Assembly (NCBI RefSeq): GCF_020510525.1
Contig: NZ_CP075188.1
Location: 1-64,000 of the forward strand
Source of the DNA: Quatrionicoccus australiensis
GTDB lineage: Bacteria > Pseudomonadota > Gammaproteobacteria > Burkholderiales > Rhodocyclaceae
DNA length: 64,000 nt
Direction: 5' to 3'
The notes under the pieces are model-generated. The model was not told where the DNA came from. It did not search any database and saw only the letters and a program-made list of their open reading frames with translations. Of the stretch, positions 39,520 to 50,030 are shown piece after piece. Numbering within the stretch: the stretch's first letter is position 1; each line of letters starts with the position of its first letter. The position numbers were made by a program, and so were the translations under genes.

Positions 39520-40189
39520 TGGTCGCGGGTGAGGGAGCCTGATTCTGGCGTAGCCAGGTGAGGCGGGTTTCCAGCTTTTGCTGCCAACCCTGTGCAATGC
39601 CGGGCGCGGCAGCCAAGGTGGCCAGTTCGGCGAGCGGCGGGCGATGCGCCTGGCAAAGCAGCAGGGCGGCGGCCAGGGTCAGACTGTTGCTGGCGGTTTG
39701 TTCGAGAATCAGCTCGGCGCCCGGTTCAACCCGGCCGGGCGTCAGGACGCGCCAGTACCAGCCGGTCAGGCGCAGTTCGGCGATGAAAAGCGCCATGCCG
39801 TCGCTGGCGAAGCGTTCGTCGATTTTCCAGCACGGGTTGCGCGGCTGGCAAACCTGCAGGCGGGCGCTGCCCAGGCGGTAGATGTCGCCGATGCTGACAT
39901 CGCTTTCGTCGAGGTCGGCGGTGGCGATGTTCTCGCCGAGACTGCCGGGAACGAGTTGCGCCGCGGCTTCCGGAAAGCGGGCCGCAAGCTGGGCGTAATG
40001 CCGGCTCGGATAGAGGTGGACGGCTTTTTCCGGGCCGCCATGCACGCGCCGGTCGGCTTGATGATCGCCGATGAAACCCTCCGGGCCAAGTTCGAGCGAA
40101 CCCGTTGCCGGCTGCTTGTAGATGCCGCTGGGGCGGCCCGACTCAGGGAGCGGCCGGATGTCGCCGACGAAGAGAGAGATATGCGCCAT
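39509..40189 (-). CDS. MOSC-domain protein (YiiM-like)
   Basis: 226 residues. The MOSC domain (about 20-165) shows GFIGDHQADRRVHGGPEKAVHLYP and GSLGENI, with the conserved Cys in QPRNPCWKID. This is the pattern of YiiM-type molybdenum-cofactor sulfurase-C-like proteins, implicated in N-hydroxylated base-analogue reduction in E. coli. A C-terminal helical extension follows. Start at 40189 (MAHISLFVGDIRPLPESGRPSGIYK) fits the family. Confidence 0.88.
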   Translation of the reverse strand: MAHISLFVGDIRPLPESGRPSGIYKQPATGSLELGPEGFIGDHQADRRVHGGPEKAVHLYPSRHYAQLAARFPEAAAQLVPGSLGENIATADLDESDVSIGDIYRLGSARLQVCQPRNPCWKIDERFASDGMALFIAELRLTGWYWRVLTPGRVEPGAELILEQTASNSLTLAAALLLCQAHRPPLAELATLAAAPGIAQGWQQKLETRLTWLRQNQAPSPATSST

Positions 40190-40207
40190 GGTTGCCGGAT
40201 TCTGCCA

Positions 40208-41101
40208 TCAATTCCACAACCAGGCCGCGCCGCGCACCCCCGAGGAATCCCCATGTGTCGGGGGCAATATTTTGGTGTAAAAAGCGTCGGAAAAAACATG
40301 TGGACCGCAGGCCGCCGGCAAGTTGCGGTAGAGGCGCTGCATTTTCGACAGGCCGCCACCGAGCACGATCACGTCCGGATCGAGGATGTTGATGATGCCG
40401 GCCAGGGCGCGTCCGAGGCGGGCTTCGTAGCGCGCCAGGGTGGCGCTGCAGGCGGCATCGCCGGCGTTGGCGCGGGCCTCGATCTCGATCGCGTTCAGGG
40501 CTTCGCCGCTGTTGGCCAGATGGTCGCGCGCCATGGCCGGGCCGGACAGCCAGGCTTCGACGCAGCCGCGACGGCCGCAATAGCAATCCGGTGCCGGGCC
40601 GCTTTCCCCTTCGCCCGGCGGCAAAGGGTTGTGGCCCCACTCGCCGGCAATCGCGTTGGCACCGGTCAGCACCTGGCCATGGACGACAATGCCGCCGCCG
40701 ACGCCGGTGCCGAGAATGACGCCGAAGACAATATTCGCACCACGACCGCTGCCGTCGATCGCTTCGGACAAGGCAAAGCAGTTGGCGTCGTTGGCAAGGC
40801 GGACGTCGCGCCCGAGCAGGGTTTGCAGGTCCTGGCGCAGCGGCTGGCCGATCAGGCAGGTCGAGTTGGCATTCTTGATCAGGCCGGTGACCAGCGATTC
40901 GGCGCCAGGGATGGCGAGGCCGACGCTGCCGCGCTGGCCCAGTTCATTTTCGGCATTTTCAACCAGTCGACCGATGGCCGCCAGCGTCGCCCGGTAATCG
41001 CCCTGCGGCGTCGCAACACGCCGGCGCAGCAGTTCGTGACCATCAGCGGCGAGCGCGATGATCTCGATCTTGGTGCCGCCGAGGTCGATGCCGAGACGCA
41101 A
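40208..41101 (-). CDS. ROK-family sugar kinase (fructokinase-like)
   Basis: 297 residues. ATP-binding start RLGIDLGGTKIEIIAL, sugar/catalytic region NDANCFALSEA, GTGVGGGIVVHG, and the ROK zinc motif CYCGRRGCVEAWLSGPA (about 173-190). The substrate is probably a hexose such as fructose by similarity to Mak-type proteins, but glucose or amino sugars cannot be excluded. Downstream of the methyltransferase gene by 3 bp on the same strand. Confidence 0.88.
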   Translation of the reverse strand: MRLGIDLGGTKIEIIALAADGHELLRRRVATPQGDYRATLAAIGRLVENAENELGQRGSVGLAIPGAESLVTGLIKNANSTCLIGQPLRQDLQTLLGRDVRLANDANCFALSEAIDGSGRGANIVFGVILGTGVGGGIVVHGQVLTGANAIAGEWGHNPLPPGEGESGPAPDCYCGRRGCVEAWLSGPAMARDHLANSGEALNAIEIEARANAGDAACSATLARYEARLGRALAGIINILDPDVIVLGGGLSKMQRLYRNLPAACGPHVFSDAFYTKILPPTHGDSSGVRGAAWLWN

Positions 41102-41104
41102 GGC

Positions 41105-41755
41105 TCAGACCCGGACAGCGATGCCCTTGACGTTGCCGTAGGTGGTGGTCAGGGTGCGCAGCACGCTGCCGCCGGCTTCCAGGAGCAGCATGAAAAGATT
41201 GCGTTCGGAATACAGACAGACCGGACCCTTGATGCCGTATTTCTTGACCATCGGCGGTGCCAGCTCGCAGAAGCGGGCTTCGACATCCTCGTCGTAGCAG
41301 GCGTAGCCCTCGCTCAGTTCGGAGTGCAGGCCAAGAATGGAGACGTAGAGCTTGCCGCCGATGCGCAGCTTTTGCAGCAATTCGCGGACGACCTGGCGGG
41401 CTTCGGCGTAAGGCAGGCCGCACAGGCTGCGCCGTACGATGATGATGTCGAAGGGCTCGCCGGGCGAGTTTTCCGGCGGCTGCGGCAGGGTGCAGGGAGC
41501 GAAGCTGATTTCGTTGATCATGCTGGCGGCGAGGATGCGGCCATTGATGTCCTGGCGCCGCGCCTCGTTGTCGGCGACCGTGACCTGGGCGCCGAGGCGG
41601 GCAAACTCGGTAGCCAGTTCGCAATGACCTGCCGGCATGATCAGTACCGATACCCGGTTGTCGAAGCGATGGCGTTTGACGCACTCTTCCAGCGCGAAGC
41701 GTTCGAGCTCGTCGGTGCCTGGCTCCATCGGATTGACGGTACTATGTGTACTCAT
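41105..41755 (-). CDS. Class I SAM-dependent methyltransferase-like protein
   Basis: 216 residues with a Rossmann layout: VSVLIMPAGHCELATEFARLGAQVTVADN as motif I/II (MPAGHCE replaces the usual GxGxG), FDIIIVRRSLCGLPY and LLQKLRIGGKLYVSILGLHSE. The glycine-poor motif I makes the cofactor site atypical, so activity is uncertain. First gene of a minus-strand run with the ROK kinase, MOSC and MFS genes. Confidence 0.65.
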   Translation of the reverse strand: MSTHSTVNPMEPGTDELERFALEECVKRHRFDNRVSVLIMPAGHCELATEFARLGAQVTVADNEARRQDINGRILAASMINEISFAPCTLPQPPENSPGEPFDIIIVRRSLCGLPYAEARQVVRELLQKLRIGGKLYVSILGLHSELSEGYACYDEDVEARFCELAPPMVKKYGIKGPVCLYSERNLFMLLLEAGGSVLRTLTTTYGNVKGIAVRV

Positions 41756-41831
41756 GCTTTATCTCTCCCTTGAGTTCATTGTGCACGATGGCCGGGTGCT
41801 CTGACAACCCGGATGGTCAAAGGAAGTAAAT

Positions 41832-42158
41832 ATGCTGGTTAGATTTGTATCGAGTGAAACAGGCGAAGTCCTGATGTTTGCCGAAACGGCGAAGATTTTG
41901 CTGGAAGCAATCGGCAAGGAGACGACCGCGCGTGGCACCTTCACGCGGGAGGAAATGCCGCTTGCTGCCGAGGCTTTGCGCCAGGCGGTGGCACGGGCCG
42001 GCAAGCCGCCCGAGGAAGATGAAGAAGAGCGCGACAAGACCAAGCCGCCGGTCATTGCCCTCGGCACGCGTGCCTGGCCATTGATTGAAATGCTCGACCG
42101 CACCGGTCGTTCCGGTCCGGACGCGAACATCATCTGGGAAGCACCGAACGCCTTCTGA
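41832..42158 (+). CDS. DUF1840 protein
   Basis: 108-residue cytosolic protein that matches the DUF1840 pattern: MLVRFVSSETGEVLMFAE, the central charged stretch EEDEEERDK, then VIALGTRAWPLIEML and a C-terminal IIWEAPNAF. The family is common in Betaproteobacteria and has no assigned function. Single gene with its own leader of about 75 bp, convergent with the CheZ-like gene. Confidence 0.78.
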   Translation: MLVRFVSSETGEVLMFAETAKILLEAIGKETTARGTFTREEMPLAAEALRQAVARAGKPPEEDEEERDKTKPPVIALGTRAWPLIEMLDRTGRSGPDANIIWEAPNAF

Positions 42159-42172
42159 CGTCCGGCCGGTGC

Positions 42173-42742
42173 TCAGAAGAGTTCGATATCGTCGTTCTTG
42201 TCCTTCATTTCCGCCATGAAATGATCGATTGCTTCCTGCACCGGCATGCCCTGCATGACCGCCTCGAACATCGCGATTTCCTCGCGGGTCGTGTACTTGC
42301 ACTTGATCTTTGACTGCAGTGCGACCCATTCGCCCGGATTGAACAGGCGCCCGGTGTCACCGACCAGATCGCTCAGGTCGCCCAGACTGATGCCGACGTG
42401 GGCGAGGCGCTGCACCAGCTTGTCGTAAAACTGGAAAGCGATGATCGCCTGATGCACCATGCTCGAGACGTGTTCCGAGATGCCGCCGAGATTCTTCTTG
42501 GCTTCGCCGACCGAACCATCGTCGGGCAGGGTTTCGACGGTATCGGAGATGGTCCGCATGTAGCCGGCCATGGTCGTGAAGGAGTCGGTCAGCACTTCGA
42601 CCGAAGCATTGCTGTCCTTCATTGCCGCTTCGATCTGGACGGCGGCCAGTTCGAGCATCAGCACGGTTTCGCGGACCTGGCTCCAGTTCAGGTCGGGGCT
42701 GTGGGCGGTCGAGCCACGTTGGGTGGTGATCTTGTTGCTCAT
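42173..42742 (-). CDS. Helical protein with CheZ-like phosphatase motif
   Basis: 189 residues, almost entirely helical, no signal peptide. The segment AFQFYDKLVQRL (about 102-113) aligns with the CheZ active-site helix: D107 and Q111 keep the D-x3-Q spacing of CheZ D143/Q147. The C-terminus ends KNDDIELF, resembling the acidic, hydrophobic-ended CheY-binding tail of CheZ. It is shorter than CheZ (about 214). No chemotaxis genes are adjacent, so a CheY-like phosphatase role is inference only. The ATG at 42742 is chosen; an upstream in-frame extension lacks plausible coding character. Confidence 0.6.
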   Translation of the reverse strand: MSNKITTQRGSTAHSPDLNWSQVRETVLMLELAAVQIEAAMKDSNASVEVLTDSFTTMAGYMRTISDTVETLPDDGSVGEAKKNLGGISEHVSSMVHQAIIAFQFYDKLVQRLAHVGISLGDLSDLVGDTGRLFNPGEWVALQSKIKCKYTTREEIAMFEAVMQGMPVQEAIDHFMAEMKDKNDDIELF

Positions 42743-42848
42743 TCTTGGCGTTTGTCCTCTGGTGGTTCGGCAAACTATAGCGCAAGCGCCATCGCGAATT
42801 CCAGCCCGCCGCTGTCGAAAACGCACGTTTTGCCACGATAATTGCCTG

Positions 42849-43583
42849 ATGAACTATCGTTTTCTTCCGGTTTTTTGCTTTTTTGGCCTGTCGACCGCTG
42901 CCGCTGCGGCGCCCCTGGTGGCAGTCGATGTGGGGCACGGCAACAAGGATACCGGCGCGCTCAGCGCGCGCGGCCGCGCCGAATTCGAATTCAACGGCGT
43001 GCTGGCCCGGGTTCTGGCCAAGGCCTTGCGCGAGAAGACGCTGGCGGTCCGCGAAATCAACTTTGCCGGCGATATCGGCAGCCTGAGTGCCCGCCCGGAG
43101 CAGGCGAAAGGCAGCGACTTCTTCATCTCCATCCACCACGACTCGATCAGCGAAGCCTGGCTCAAGCCCTGGGTCTGGGAGGGCGTCGAGCGTACCCATA
43201 CCGACGTCAAACGCGGCTACGGCATATTCGTGTCACAGCAGAATCCCGACCTGGAAACCAGCCTGCGCTGCGCTTCGGCGATCGGCAGCCAGCTACGCCG
43301 GGCCGGTTTCGTACCGACGCCCTGGCATGGCCGCAAACACAAGCCGGCCGATGCTGAAAACGGTGTCTGGTATTACGACAATCTCGTGGTTTTGTACCGC
43401 ACGACCTTGCCGGCCGTGCTTTTCGAGGCCGGGGTCATCAAGCACCGTGACGAAGAGCTTGAGCTGCTCGATCCCGAGCGTCAGACCTTGATGGCCGACG
43501 TCGTGGCGACCGGCATCGCCGCCTGCCTGTCGGTCAAAGAAATATCGGCTCCGGCGTCAGATCCACCGCAAAGCGCGCCCTGA
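42849..43583 (+). CDS. Periplasmic N-acetylmuramoyl-L-alanine amidase (Amidase_3)
   Basis: Zinc amidase cleaving the MurNAc–L-Ala bond. 244 residues. The signal peptide ([18 protein letters not shown]) precedes the catalytic domain: [14 protein letters not shown] (zinc His), FEFN (zinc Glu), [10 protein letters not shown] (zinc His) and [10 protein letters not shown] (catalytic Glu). No AMIN or LysM targeting domain, so it is shorter than AmiC. Its 3' end overlaps the convergent murB by 50 bp. Confidence 0.92.
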   Translation: MNYRFLPVFCFFGLSTAAAAAPLVAVDVGHGNKDTGALSARGRAEFEFNGVLARVLAKALREKTLAVREINFAGDIGSLSARPEQAKGSDFFISIHHDSISEAWLKPWVWEGVERTHTDVKRGYGIFVSQQNPDLETSLRCASAIGSQLRRAGFVPTPWHGRKHKPADAENGVWYYDNLVVLYRTTLPAVLFEAGVIKHRDEELELLDPERQTLMADVVATGIAACLSVKEISAPASDPPQSAP

Positions 43584-44547
43584 CCTCGGCCTGCACGGCG
43601 GCCATGGTGCGTTTGACGTCGTCGCCGGTGGCGCCGCCGCGGTTGACCAGGACCAGCGCCTGTTTTTCATACATGCCGACCGGCCCGAGGTTTTTCCCCT
43701 TCCAGCCGGCCTGTTCGATCAGCCAGCCGGCGGCCAGCTTGACCCGGCCATCGGGCTGCGGATAACGCGGCAGATTCGGGTAGGTGCTGGCCAGCCGCTC
43801 GGCTTCTGCAGCGCTGACCACCGGGTTGTGGAAGAAGCTGCCGGTATTCGGGATCTGCGCCGGGTCGGGCAGCTTGCGCTGACGCACGGCAATGATGGCG
43901 TTGGCGATTTCCTGCGGCGTCGGTGCGGCGATCTCGCGCGCGGCCAGCTCCTGCGCCACATCGGCATAGCGGATATTGGGCTGCCAGGCTTTCGCCAGGC
44001 GGAAAACCACTGAAATGATCGCCATCCGGCCGGTCAAATGCCAGCCTTGCTGCTTGAACAGGCTGTCGCGGTAGGCGAAGCGGCAGGCCAGACGGTCGAC
44101 GGTCGTAAATTCCTGCTTTTCAAAATCCCAGGCGGTCAATGAATGGAAACATTCGCCGACTTCCAGTCCGTAGGCGCCGATATTCTGGATCGGCGCGGCG
44201 CCGACCGTGCCGGGAATCAGGCTGAGATTTTCCAGGCCGGGCCAGCCCTGATGCAGCGTCCATTGCACGAAGTCGTGCCAGTTCTCGCCGGCGCCGGCTT
44301 CGATGTACCAGGCATCTTTGTCTTCCTGCAACAAGCGCTTGCCGGGGATCGCCATGTGCAGCAGCAGGCCGGCGAAATCGCCGGTCAGCACGAGGTTGCT
44401 GCCGCCGCCGAGGATGAAGCGCGGCCCGTCTTTCAGTGCCGGATCGGTCAACTGCGCCGGATCGGTGATTTTCAGGTAGCGTGCCGCCTTGCCAGGCAGG
44501 GCGAGGGTATTGAAGGGCGTCAGGTCGACGGCGGTGGCGAGCTTCAT
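43534..44547 (-). CDS. murB: UDP-N-acetylenolpyruvoylglucosamine reductase
   Basis: FAD enzyme that reduces UDP-GlcNAc-enolpyruvate to UDP-MurNAc. 337 residues, type I MurB (E. coli-like). Motifs: [24 protein letters not shown], the FAD-binding [20 protein letters not shown] and the active-site [12 protein letters not shown] (catalytic Ser). C-terminal Glu in DLTPEPIFL. The ATG at 44547 lies 4 bp after gph; a TTG five codons upstream is possible. Confidence 0.97.
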   Translation of the reverse strand: MKLATAVDLTPFNTLALPGKAARYLKITDPAQLTDPALKDGPRFILGGGSNLVLTGDFAGLLLHMAIPGKRLLQEDKDAWYIEAGAGENWHDFVQWTLHQGWPGLENLSLIPGTVGAAPIQNIGAYGLEVGECFHSLTAWDFEKQEFTTVDRLACRFAYRDSLFKQQGWHLTGRMAIISVVFRLAKAWQPNIRYADVAQELAAREIAAPTPQEIANAIIAVRQRKLPDPAQIPNTGSFFHNPVVSAAEAERLASTYPNLPRYPQPDGRVKLAAGWLIEQAGWKGKNLGPVGMYEKQALVLVNRGGATGDDVKRTMAAVQAEVRARFAVDLTPEPIFL

Positions 44548-44551
44548 GCGC

Positions 44552-45205
44552 TCATTCGCCAAGCAGCAGCGCGCCCAGCGCTTCCGGCTGCGCCGCCGCC
44601 CGCCAGCCGGCGCGCATCTCGCCGGCAGTCAGGCTGCCGTAACCCCAGGTCACGGCGATGAAGGGCAGGCCGTTGGCGTCCGCCGACTCGCCGTCCTCGC
44701 TGCGGTCGCCGATGTAGATCGCCTGCTCCCGGGCGATGTTCTGGTCGGCGAGCAGCCGGGCGATCATCGCCGCCTTGTCGGGGAGGCGCGGCGTGAACAG
44801 GTCGAGGGAATAAACATGGGCGAAATGCCCGCTCCAGCCGAGATGCTCAAGGATCAGCCGGGTCGGGTGGATGCGCTTGTTAGTGGCAATCGACAGCGTC
44901 AGCCCGGCACCGGCCAGCTCGGCGAGCAATTCGCCGACCCCGGCAAAGGCGGCCGTCGCCTTGTAGCCCTCGCTGTCGTAACTCGCCTTGAAGGCTTCGG
45001 CCAGCTCCGCGACCAGGGCCGGATCATCGCTGCCCGACAGCAGTTGCAGGGTTTCCACGAGCGGCGGCCCGATCACGCTGTCGTCGATGCTCCGCGCCGG
45101 CGCAATGCCGGTCCGCGCGAAGGCCTCGCGAAAACTGGCCAGGATGGCGGGGGCGGAGTCGATCAGGGTGCCGTCGAGATCGAAAAGGATGTGCGGGTGG
45201 CGAGG
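44552..45205 (-). CDS. gph: HAD phosphatase, phosphoglycolate phosphatase-like
   Basis: 217 residues. HAD motif I is [16 protein letters not shown] (nucleophile Asp), motif [10 protein letters not shown], motif III/IV K.AMIARLL and [15 protein letters not shown]. The cap is the four-helix C1 type. Gph-like enzymes dephosphorylate 2-phosphoglycolate, but substrate assignment from sequence alone is weak. Upstream of murB in the same unit. Confidence 0.82.
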   Translation of the reverse strand, partial: PRHPHILFDLDGTLIDSAPAILASFREAFARTGIAPARSIDDSVIGPPLVETLQLLSGSDDPALVAELAEAFKASYDSEGYKATAAFAGVGELLAELAGAGLTLSIATNKRIHPTRLILEHLGWSGHFAHVYSLDLFTPRLPDKAAMIARLLADQNIAREQAIYIGDRSEDGESADANGLPFIAVTWGYGSLTAGEMRAGWRAAAQPEALGALLLGE

Positions 45206-45392
45206 CATGGCGGCTAGTGACGGTTGGCGGAGGCGCAATTATCGCCCGCGTTGAGGCATTCGGTGATAATCCCCGCCAGCATTCCTGCATCTATCAATCC
45301 TTAGATCGGGAGTTTGCACATAGTGAGCAATCCGAGTCAGGATTTCATCTGCCGTGTCGCGCATAGTGCTGGCCATGGATAGAGGAAGAACA

Positions 45393-46259
45393 ATGAGCGA
45401 AGCCAGGGCAACAGCGTATGCGGCACGATTGGACCGGGTCCTTGATTACATCGAGGCCCATCTCCACGAGAGCCTGGGCGTGGAGCAACTGAGCCAGGTC
45501 GCGAATTTCTCCAAATTTCATTTCCATCGGCAATTCGCCGAGTTTGTCGGGACCAGTGTCGGGCGTTACGTCCTCCTGTTGCGGCTGCGGCGGGCCAGTT
45601 ACCAGCTCGCCTTGAACCGGCGGCGGAAGGTGATCGACATCGCGCTGGATACCGGCTTTGAAAACCCGGAATCGTTTTCCCGCGCTTTCAGGAACACCTT
45701 CGGCAAGTCGCCCTCCGCATTCAGGCGGGCGCCGGACTGGGTGTCGTGGCACGAGCGCTATCGATTCCGCATTCCGGAAAGGAAGAGAAACATGCAGGTT
45801 GAAATCGTCAATTTCACAACGACCTTGCTCGCGGTGCGCGAACATCGCGGCCCGCCCGAGCGCGTCAACGAATCGGTCGGTGAGTTCATCGCCTGGCGCC
45901 AGCAAAGCGGTCTGTCACCCAAACAGAGCAGCCGGAGTTTCGGCATTGTCTACGACAATCCCGATACGACGGAGCCGGATCAGTTCCGTTTCGACATCGC
46001 CGGCGAAGTGCTGGCCGAGGTACCGCCCAATGCGCAGGGCGTGCTCAACAAGTGCATTCCCGGCGGGCGTTGCGCGCGGGTGCGGCACTGCGGTTCGCAT
46101 ACCCGGATCGGCGAAAGCATCTACCCGCTTTACCGCGAGTGGCCACCGGAGAGCGGTGAGGAACTGCGCGACTTCCCGCTCTATTTCCATTACCTGAATC
46201 TGCTGCCGGAAACGGCCGAGGCCGATCTGGTGACGGATATCTACCTGCCGTTGAAGTAG
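45393..46259 (+). CDS. AraC-family regulator with GyrI-like effector domain
   Basis: 288 residues. Two helix-turn-helix motifs at about 10-110 (LGVEQLSQVANFSKFHFHRQF; VIDIALDTGFENPESFSRAF.NTFGKSPSAFR) are followed by a GyrI-like small-molecule-binding domain at about 130-288. This is the Rob/SoxS-like order often linked to drug or toxin sensing. The ATG at 45393 follows GAGGAAGA. About 187 bp separate it from gph, where I see no other feature. A palindromic terminator follows. Confidence 0.9.
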   Translation: MSEARATAYAARLDRVLDYIEAHLHESLGVEQLSQVANFSKFHFHRQFAEFVGTSVGRYVLLLRLRRASYQLALNRRRKVIDIALDTGFENPESFSRAFRNTFGKSPSAFRRAPDWVSWHERYRFRIPERKRNMQVEIVNFTTTLLAVREHRGPPERVNESVGEFIAWRQQSGLSPKQSSRSFGIVYDNPDTTEPDQFRFDIAGEVLAEVPPNAQGVLNKCIPGGRCARVRHCGSHTRIGESIYPLYREWPPESGEELRDFPLYFHYLNLLPETAEADLVTDIYLPLK

Positions 46260-46278
46260 CGCTGCATCAAGCCGACGG

Positions 46279-46308
46279 AAAAATGGCCTCGCATGCGAGG
46301 CCATTTTT
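46279..46308. terminator. Fully palindromic bidirectional terminator
   Basis: All 30 bases are self-complementary: AAAAATGGCCTCG... mirrored to CGAGGCCATTTTT. It ends both the AraC gene and the convergent metH. Confidence 0.9.
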
Positions 46309-46323
46309 GCTGCAAGTCCCGGA

Positions 46324-49300
46324 TCAGAGCAGCGGCGCCAGCCAGTACTCGGCGTCCTTGAGGGACATGCCCTTGCGTGCCGCCCAATCTTCCAACTGAT
46401 CCCGGCCAATCTTCGGAATCGCAAAATAGGTCGCTGCCGGATGTCCGATGTAGAAGCCGGACACCGCCGCTGCCGGCGTCATCGCGCAGGATTCGGTGAG
46501 TTGCATGCCGGCCGTGTTCGGGGCATCGAGCAGGGCGAACAGTTCGCGTTTGGCGGTGTGGTCCGGGCAGGCCGGGTAGCCGGGGGCAGGGCGGATGCCC
46601 TTGTATTGCTCGTTGATCAGTGCGTCGTTGTCGAGCTTCTCGTCGCTGGCGTAGCCCCAGTAGTGAGTGCGTACTTCGGCGTGCAGCCATTCGGCAGCGG
46701 CTTCGGCGAAACGGTCGGCGAGCGACTTGAGCATGATTGCCGAGTAGTCGTCGTTGGCTTTTTCGAAGGCGGCGACGCGTTCATCAATGCCCAGACCGGC
46801 AGTGACGGCGAAGGCGCCGACGTAGTCTTCTGCCCCGACATAATCGGCGAGCGCGACATTGAAACGGCCCTTCGGCTGCTTGTGCTGCTGGCGCAGGCCG
46901 ACCCAGCGGGTCAGCTCGGTCGTGCGGCTTTCATCGCTGTAGATGATGATGTCTTCGTTGTCGCCGCGCGCCGGGTAAAGGCCGAACACCGCCTTGGCGG
47001 TCAACCACTTCTCGCTGACGATTTTGCTCAGCATGGCTTGCGCATCGGCAAACAACTGGCGGGCGGTTTCGCCGACCACGTCGTTTTGCAGGATGGCCGG
47101 GTAGCGGCCGGCCAGGTCCCAGCTCTGGAAGAAGGGCGACCAGTCGATGTAGGGCACCAGCTTTTCCAGGTCCAGCGTCAGCGTGTGGCGGCCGGGCTGT
47201 TGCGGTTTGACCGGCGTATAAGTTTCGTTCCACGTGAAACGGTTGGTGCGGGCTTCGGCCAGCGTGACCATGGTGGCGCCCTTGCGGCCGGCGTGTTCGG
47301 CACGCACGGTTTCGTATTCAGCGACGATTTCGGCCATGTAGCCGTCGCGCTGGTCGGCGGAAAGCAGCTTGGTGGCGACGCCGACGGCACGCGAGGCGTC
47401 CGGCACGTAGACCACGGCGCCTTCGGTATTGGGGGCGATCTTGATCGCGGTATGGGCGCGGCTGGTCGTGGCGCCGCCGATCAGCAGCGGCTGCTTCATG
47501 TTCAGGCGCTGCATCTCGCTGGCGACGTGAGCCATTTCCTCGAGTGAGGGCGTGATCAGGCCGGACAGGCCGATGATGTCGACGCGATGCTCGAGCGCCG
47601 CCTTGAGGATGTTGTCGCAGGAGACCATGACGCCGAGGTCGACGACGTCGTAGCCATTGCAGCCGAGCACGACGCCGACAATGTTCTTGCCGATGTCGTG
47701 CACGTCGCCCTTGACCGTGGCCATCAGGATCTTGCCCTTGCTGCCCAGACCGGTGCGGGTCTTTTCCGCTTCGATGTAGGGCAGCAGGTGGGCGACCGCC
47801 TGTTTCATCACACGCGCCGACTTGACGACCTGCGGCAGGAACATCTTGCCGGCGCCGAACAGGTCGCCGACCACGTTCATGCCGTTCATCAGCGGCCCTT
47901 CGATGACGGAAAGCGGCGGCTTGCCTTCACTTTCGAGCTTGGCGCGGACTTCCTCGGTATCGGCCACAACGAAGTCGGTGATGCCCTTGATCAGCGCGTG
48001 TTCCAGACGCTTCTCGACCGACTGTTCGCGCCAAGAAAGATCCGGGCCGGAATCCTTGGCCTTGCCTTCCTTGACGGTCTGGGCGAAATCGACCAGCGCC
48101 TCGCCGGCGCCGGGATTGCGGTTGAGCACGACGTCCTCGACCTTGTCGCGCAGCACCGGTTCCAGATCGTCATAGACACCGAGCATGCCGGCATTGACGA
48201 TGCCCATGGTCATGCCGGCCTGGATCGCGTGGTAGAGGAATACGGTGTGGATCGCTTCGCGCACGGCGTCGTTGCCGCGGAAAGAAAACGACACATTGGA
48301 GACGCCGCCGGAAATGTGCGCGTGCGGCAGGTTCTGCTTGATCCAGCGCACCGACTCGATGAAATCGACGGCGTAGTTGTCGTGCTCGGGAATCCCCGTC
48401 GCAATCGCGAAGATGTTTGGGTCGAAGATGATGTCTTCGGCCGGGAAGCCAATGCTCAGCAGCAGTTCGTAGGCGCGCTGGCAGATCTCGGTCTTGCGCG
48501 CGTAGGTGTCGGCCTGGCCCTTTTCGTCGAAAGCCATGACGATGACGGCGGCGCCGTAGCGGCGGGCGAGCTTTGCCTGTTCGATGAACTTGGCTTCGCC
48601 TTCCTTCATCGAGATCGAATTGACGATGCCCTTGCCCTGGATGCACTTGAGGCCGGCTTCGATGACTTCCCATTTCGACGAGTCGATCATGATCGGCACG
48701 CGCGAGATGTCCGGTTCCGAAGCAATCAGCTTGAGGAAACGATCCATCGCAGCGATCGAGTCGAGCATCGCCTCGTCCATGTTGATGTCGATGACCTGCG
48801 CGCCGTTTTCGACCTGCTGGCGGGCAACGGCCAGGGCGTCGTCGAAGCGGCCTTCGAGAATCATCCGGGCGAAGGCTTTCGAACCGGTGACGTTGGTGCG
48901 CTCGCCGACGTTCACATAGAGCGAGTCAGCGCCGACATTGAACGGCTCCAGCCCGGACAGGCGCAGCTTCTTCTCGATTTCCGGCACTTTGCGCGGGGTG
49001 ACCGCTGTGACGCGTTCGGCGATGACGCGGATGTGATCGGGTGAGGTGCCGCAACAGCCGCCAACGATATTGACGATGCCGGTCTTGGCCCAGCTCTCGA
49101 TCTCGTCGGCGAGCATTTCCGGTGTTTCGTCATAGCCGCCGAAGGCATTGGGCAGGCCGGCGTTCGGGTGGGCGGAAACGAAGCAGTCGCAAACACGCGA
49201 CAGCTCTTCGACGTACTGGCGCAATTCATTGGCGCCGAGCGCGCAGTTGAGGCCGAAGGAGAGCGGCCGGATGTGGCTCAGCGAGTTCCAAAAAGCCTCG

Positions 49301-49989
49301 GCGGTCTGGCCGGACAGCGTGCGGCCGGACGCGTCGGTGATCGTGCCCGAGATCATCACCGGCCAACGCCGGCCGGTCTGCTCGAAGAAGCTTTCGATGG
49401 CGAACAGCGCAGCCTTGGCATTGAGCGTGTCGAACACGGTTTCGACGAGCAGGATGTCGGCGCCGCCATCGACCAGGCCGGTGATGGCTTCGAGGTAATT
49501 GGCGACCAGTTCGTCGAAAGTGACGTTGCGGTAGCCGGGGTCGTTGACGTCCGGCGAGATCGAGGCGGTGCGGCTGGTCGGGCCGAGTACGCCGGCGACG
49601 AAGCGCGGCTTGGCCGGGTTGGCGGCGGTGAATTCGTCGCACAGCTCGCGGGCGATGCGGGCGCCCTCGAAATTCAGCTCATAGACCAGCTCGGTCAGGT
49701 TGTAATCGGCCTGCGAGACGGCGGTCGAGTTGAAGGTGCAGGTCTCGAGAATGTCGGCGCCAGCTTCGAGGTAGGCACGATGGATGCCGCTGATGATCTG
49801 CGGCTGGGTCAGCAGCAGCAGGTCGTTGTTGCCCTTGAGGTCGTGCGGGTGATCCTTGAGGCGCTCGCCGCGGTAGTCCGCTTCCTGTAGTCCATGGTGC
49901 TGGATCATCGTGCCCATGGCGCCGTCGAGGACGAGCAGGCGCTGCTGGAGCAGGGATTGGAGTTCGGCAGTACGGTCGGCTTGGATCAT
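46324..49989 (-). CDS. metH: Cobalamin-dependent methionine synthase
   Basis: Transfers methyl from 5-methyl-THF to homocysteine through cobalamin. 1221 residues, full length. In order: homocysteine domain (about 10-330, zinc Cys in [11 protein letters not shown]), pterin-binding domain (about 350-620, [14 protein letters not shown]), B12 cap and B12-binding domain with [13 protein letters not shown] (lower-ligand His in DxHxxG, about 755-770), and the C-terminal AdoMet reactivation domain ([13 protein letters not shown]). Controlled by an SAH riboswitch 42 bp or more upstream. A parS-like site is embedded at 47227. Confidence 0.98.
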   Translation of the reverse strand: MIQADRTAELQSLLQQRLLVLDGAMGTMIQHHGLQEADYRGERLKDHPHDLKGNNDLLLLTQPQIISGIHRAYLEAGADILETCTFNSTAVSQADYNLTELVYELNFEGARIARELCDEFTAANPAKPRFVAGVLGPTSRTASISPDVNDPGYRNVTFDELVANYLEAITGLVDGGADILLVETVFDTLNAKAALFAIESFFEQTGRRWPVMISGTITDASGRTLSGQTAEAFWNSLSHIRPLSFGLNCALGANELRQYVEELSRVCDCFVSAHPNAGLPNAFGGYDETPEMLADEIESWAKTGIVNIVGGCCGTSPDHIRVIAERVTAVTPRKVPEIEKKLRLSGLEPFNVGADSLYVNVGERTNVTGSKAFARMILEGRFDDALAVARQQVENGAQVIDINMDEAMLDSIAAMDRFLKLIASEPDISRVPIMIDSSKWEVIEAGLKCIQGKGIVNSISMKEGEAKFIEQAKLARRYGAAVIVMAFDEKGQADTYARKTEICQRAYELLLSIGFPAEDIIFDPNIFAIATGIPEHDNYAVDFIESVRWIKQNLPHAHISGGVSNVSFSFRGNDAVREAIHTVFLYHAIQAGMTMGIVNAGMLGVYDDLEPVLRDKVEDVVLNRNPGAGEALVDFAQTVKEGKAKDSGPDLSWREQSVEKRLEHALIKGITDFVVADTEEVRAKLESEGKPPLSVIEGPLMNGMNVVGDLFGAGKMFLPQVVKSARVMKQAVAHLLPYIEAEKTRTGLGSKGKILMATVKGDVHDIGKNIVGVVLGCNGYDVVDLGVMVSCDNILKAALEHRVDIIGLSGLITPSLEEMAHVASEMQRLNMKQPLLIGGATTSRAHTAIKIAPNTEGAVVYVPDASRAVGVATKLLSADQRDGYMAEIVAEYETVRAEHAGRKGATMVTLAEARTNRFTWNETYTPVKPQQPGRHTLTLDLEKLVPYIDWSPFFQSWDLAGRYPAILQNDVVGETARQLFADAQAMLSKIVSEKWLTAKAVFGLYPARGDNEDIIIYSDESRTTELTRWVGLRQQHKQPKGRFNVALADYVGAEDYVGAFAVTAGLGIDERVAAFEKANDDYSAIMLKSLADRFAEAAAEWLHAEVRTHYWGYASDEKLDNDALINEQYKGIRPAPGYPACPDHTAKRELFALLDAPNTAGMQLTESCAMTPAAAVSGFYIGHPAATYFAIPKIGRDQLEDWAARKGMSLKDAEYWLAPLL
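47227..47240. other. parS-like site 4 (inside metH)
   Basis: GTTCCACGTGAAAC on the plus strand equals GTTTCACGTGGAAC on the minus strand, the same variant as sites 1 and 3. It is translated in metH as part of F-T-W-N. It is the most distant site from dnaA in this window. Confidence 0.72.
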
Positions 49990-50030
49990 GGATTACCTCG
50001 GCGAAACAAAAAACACGCCGGAGGGAGCCG

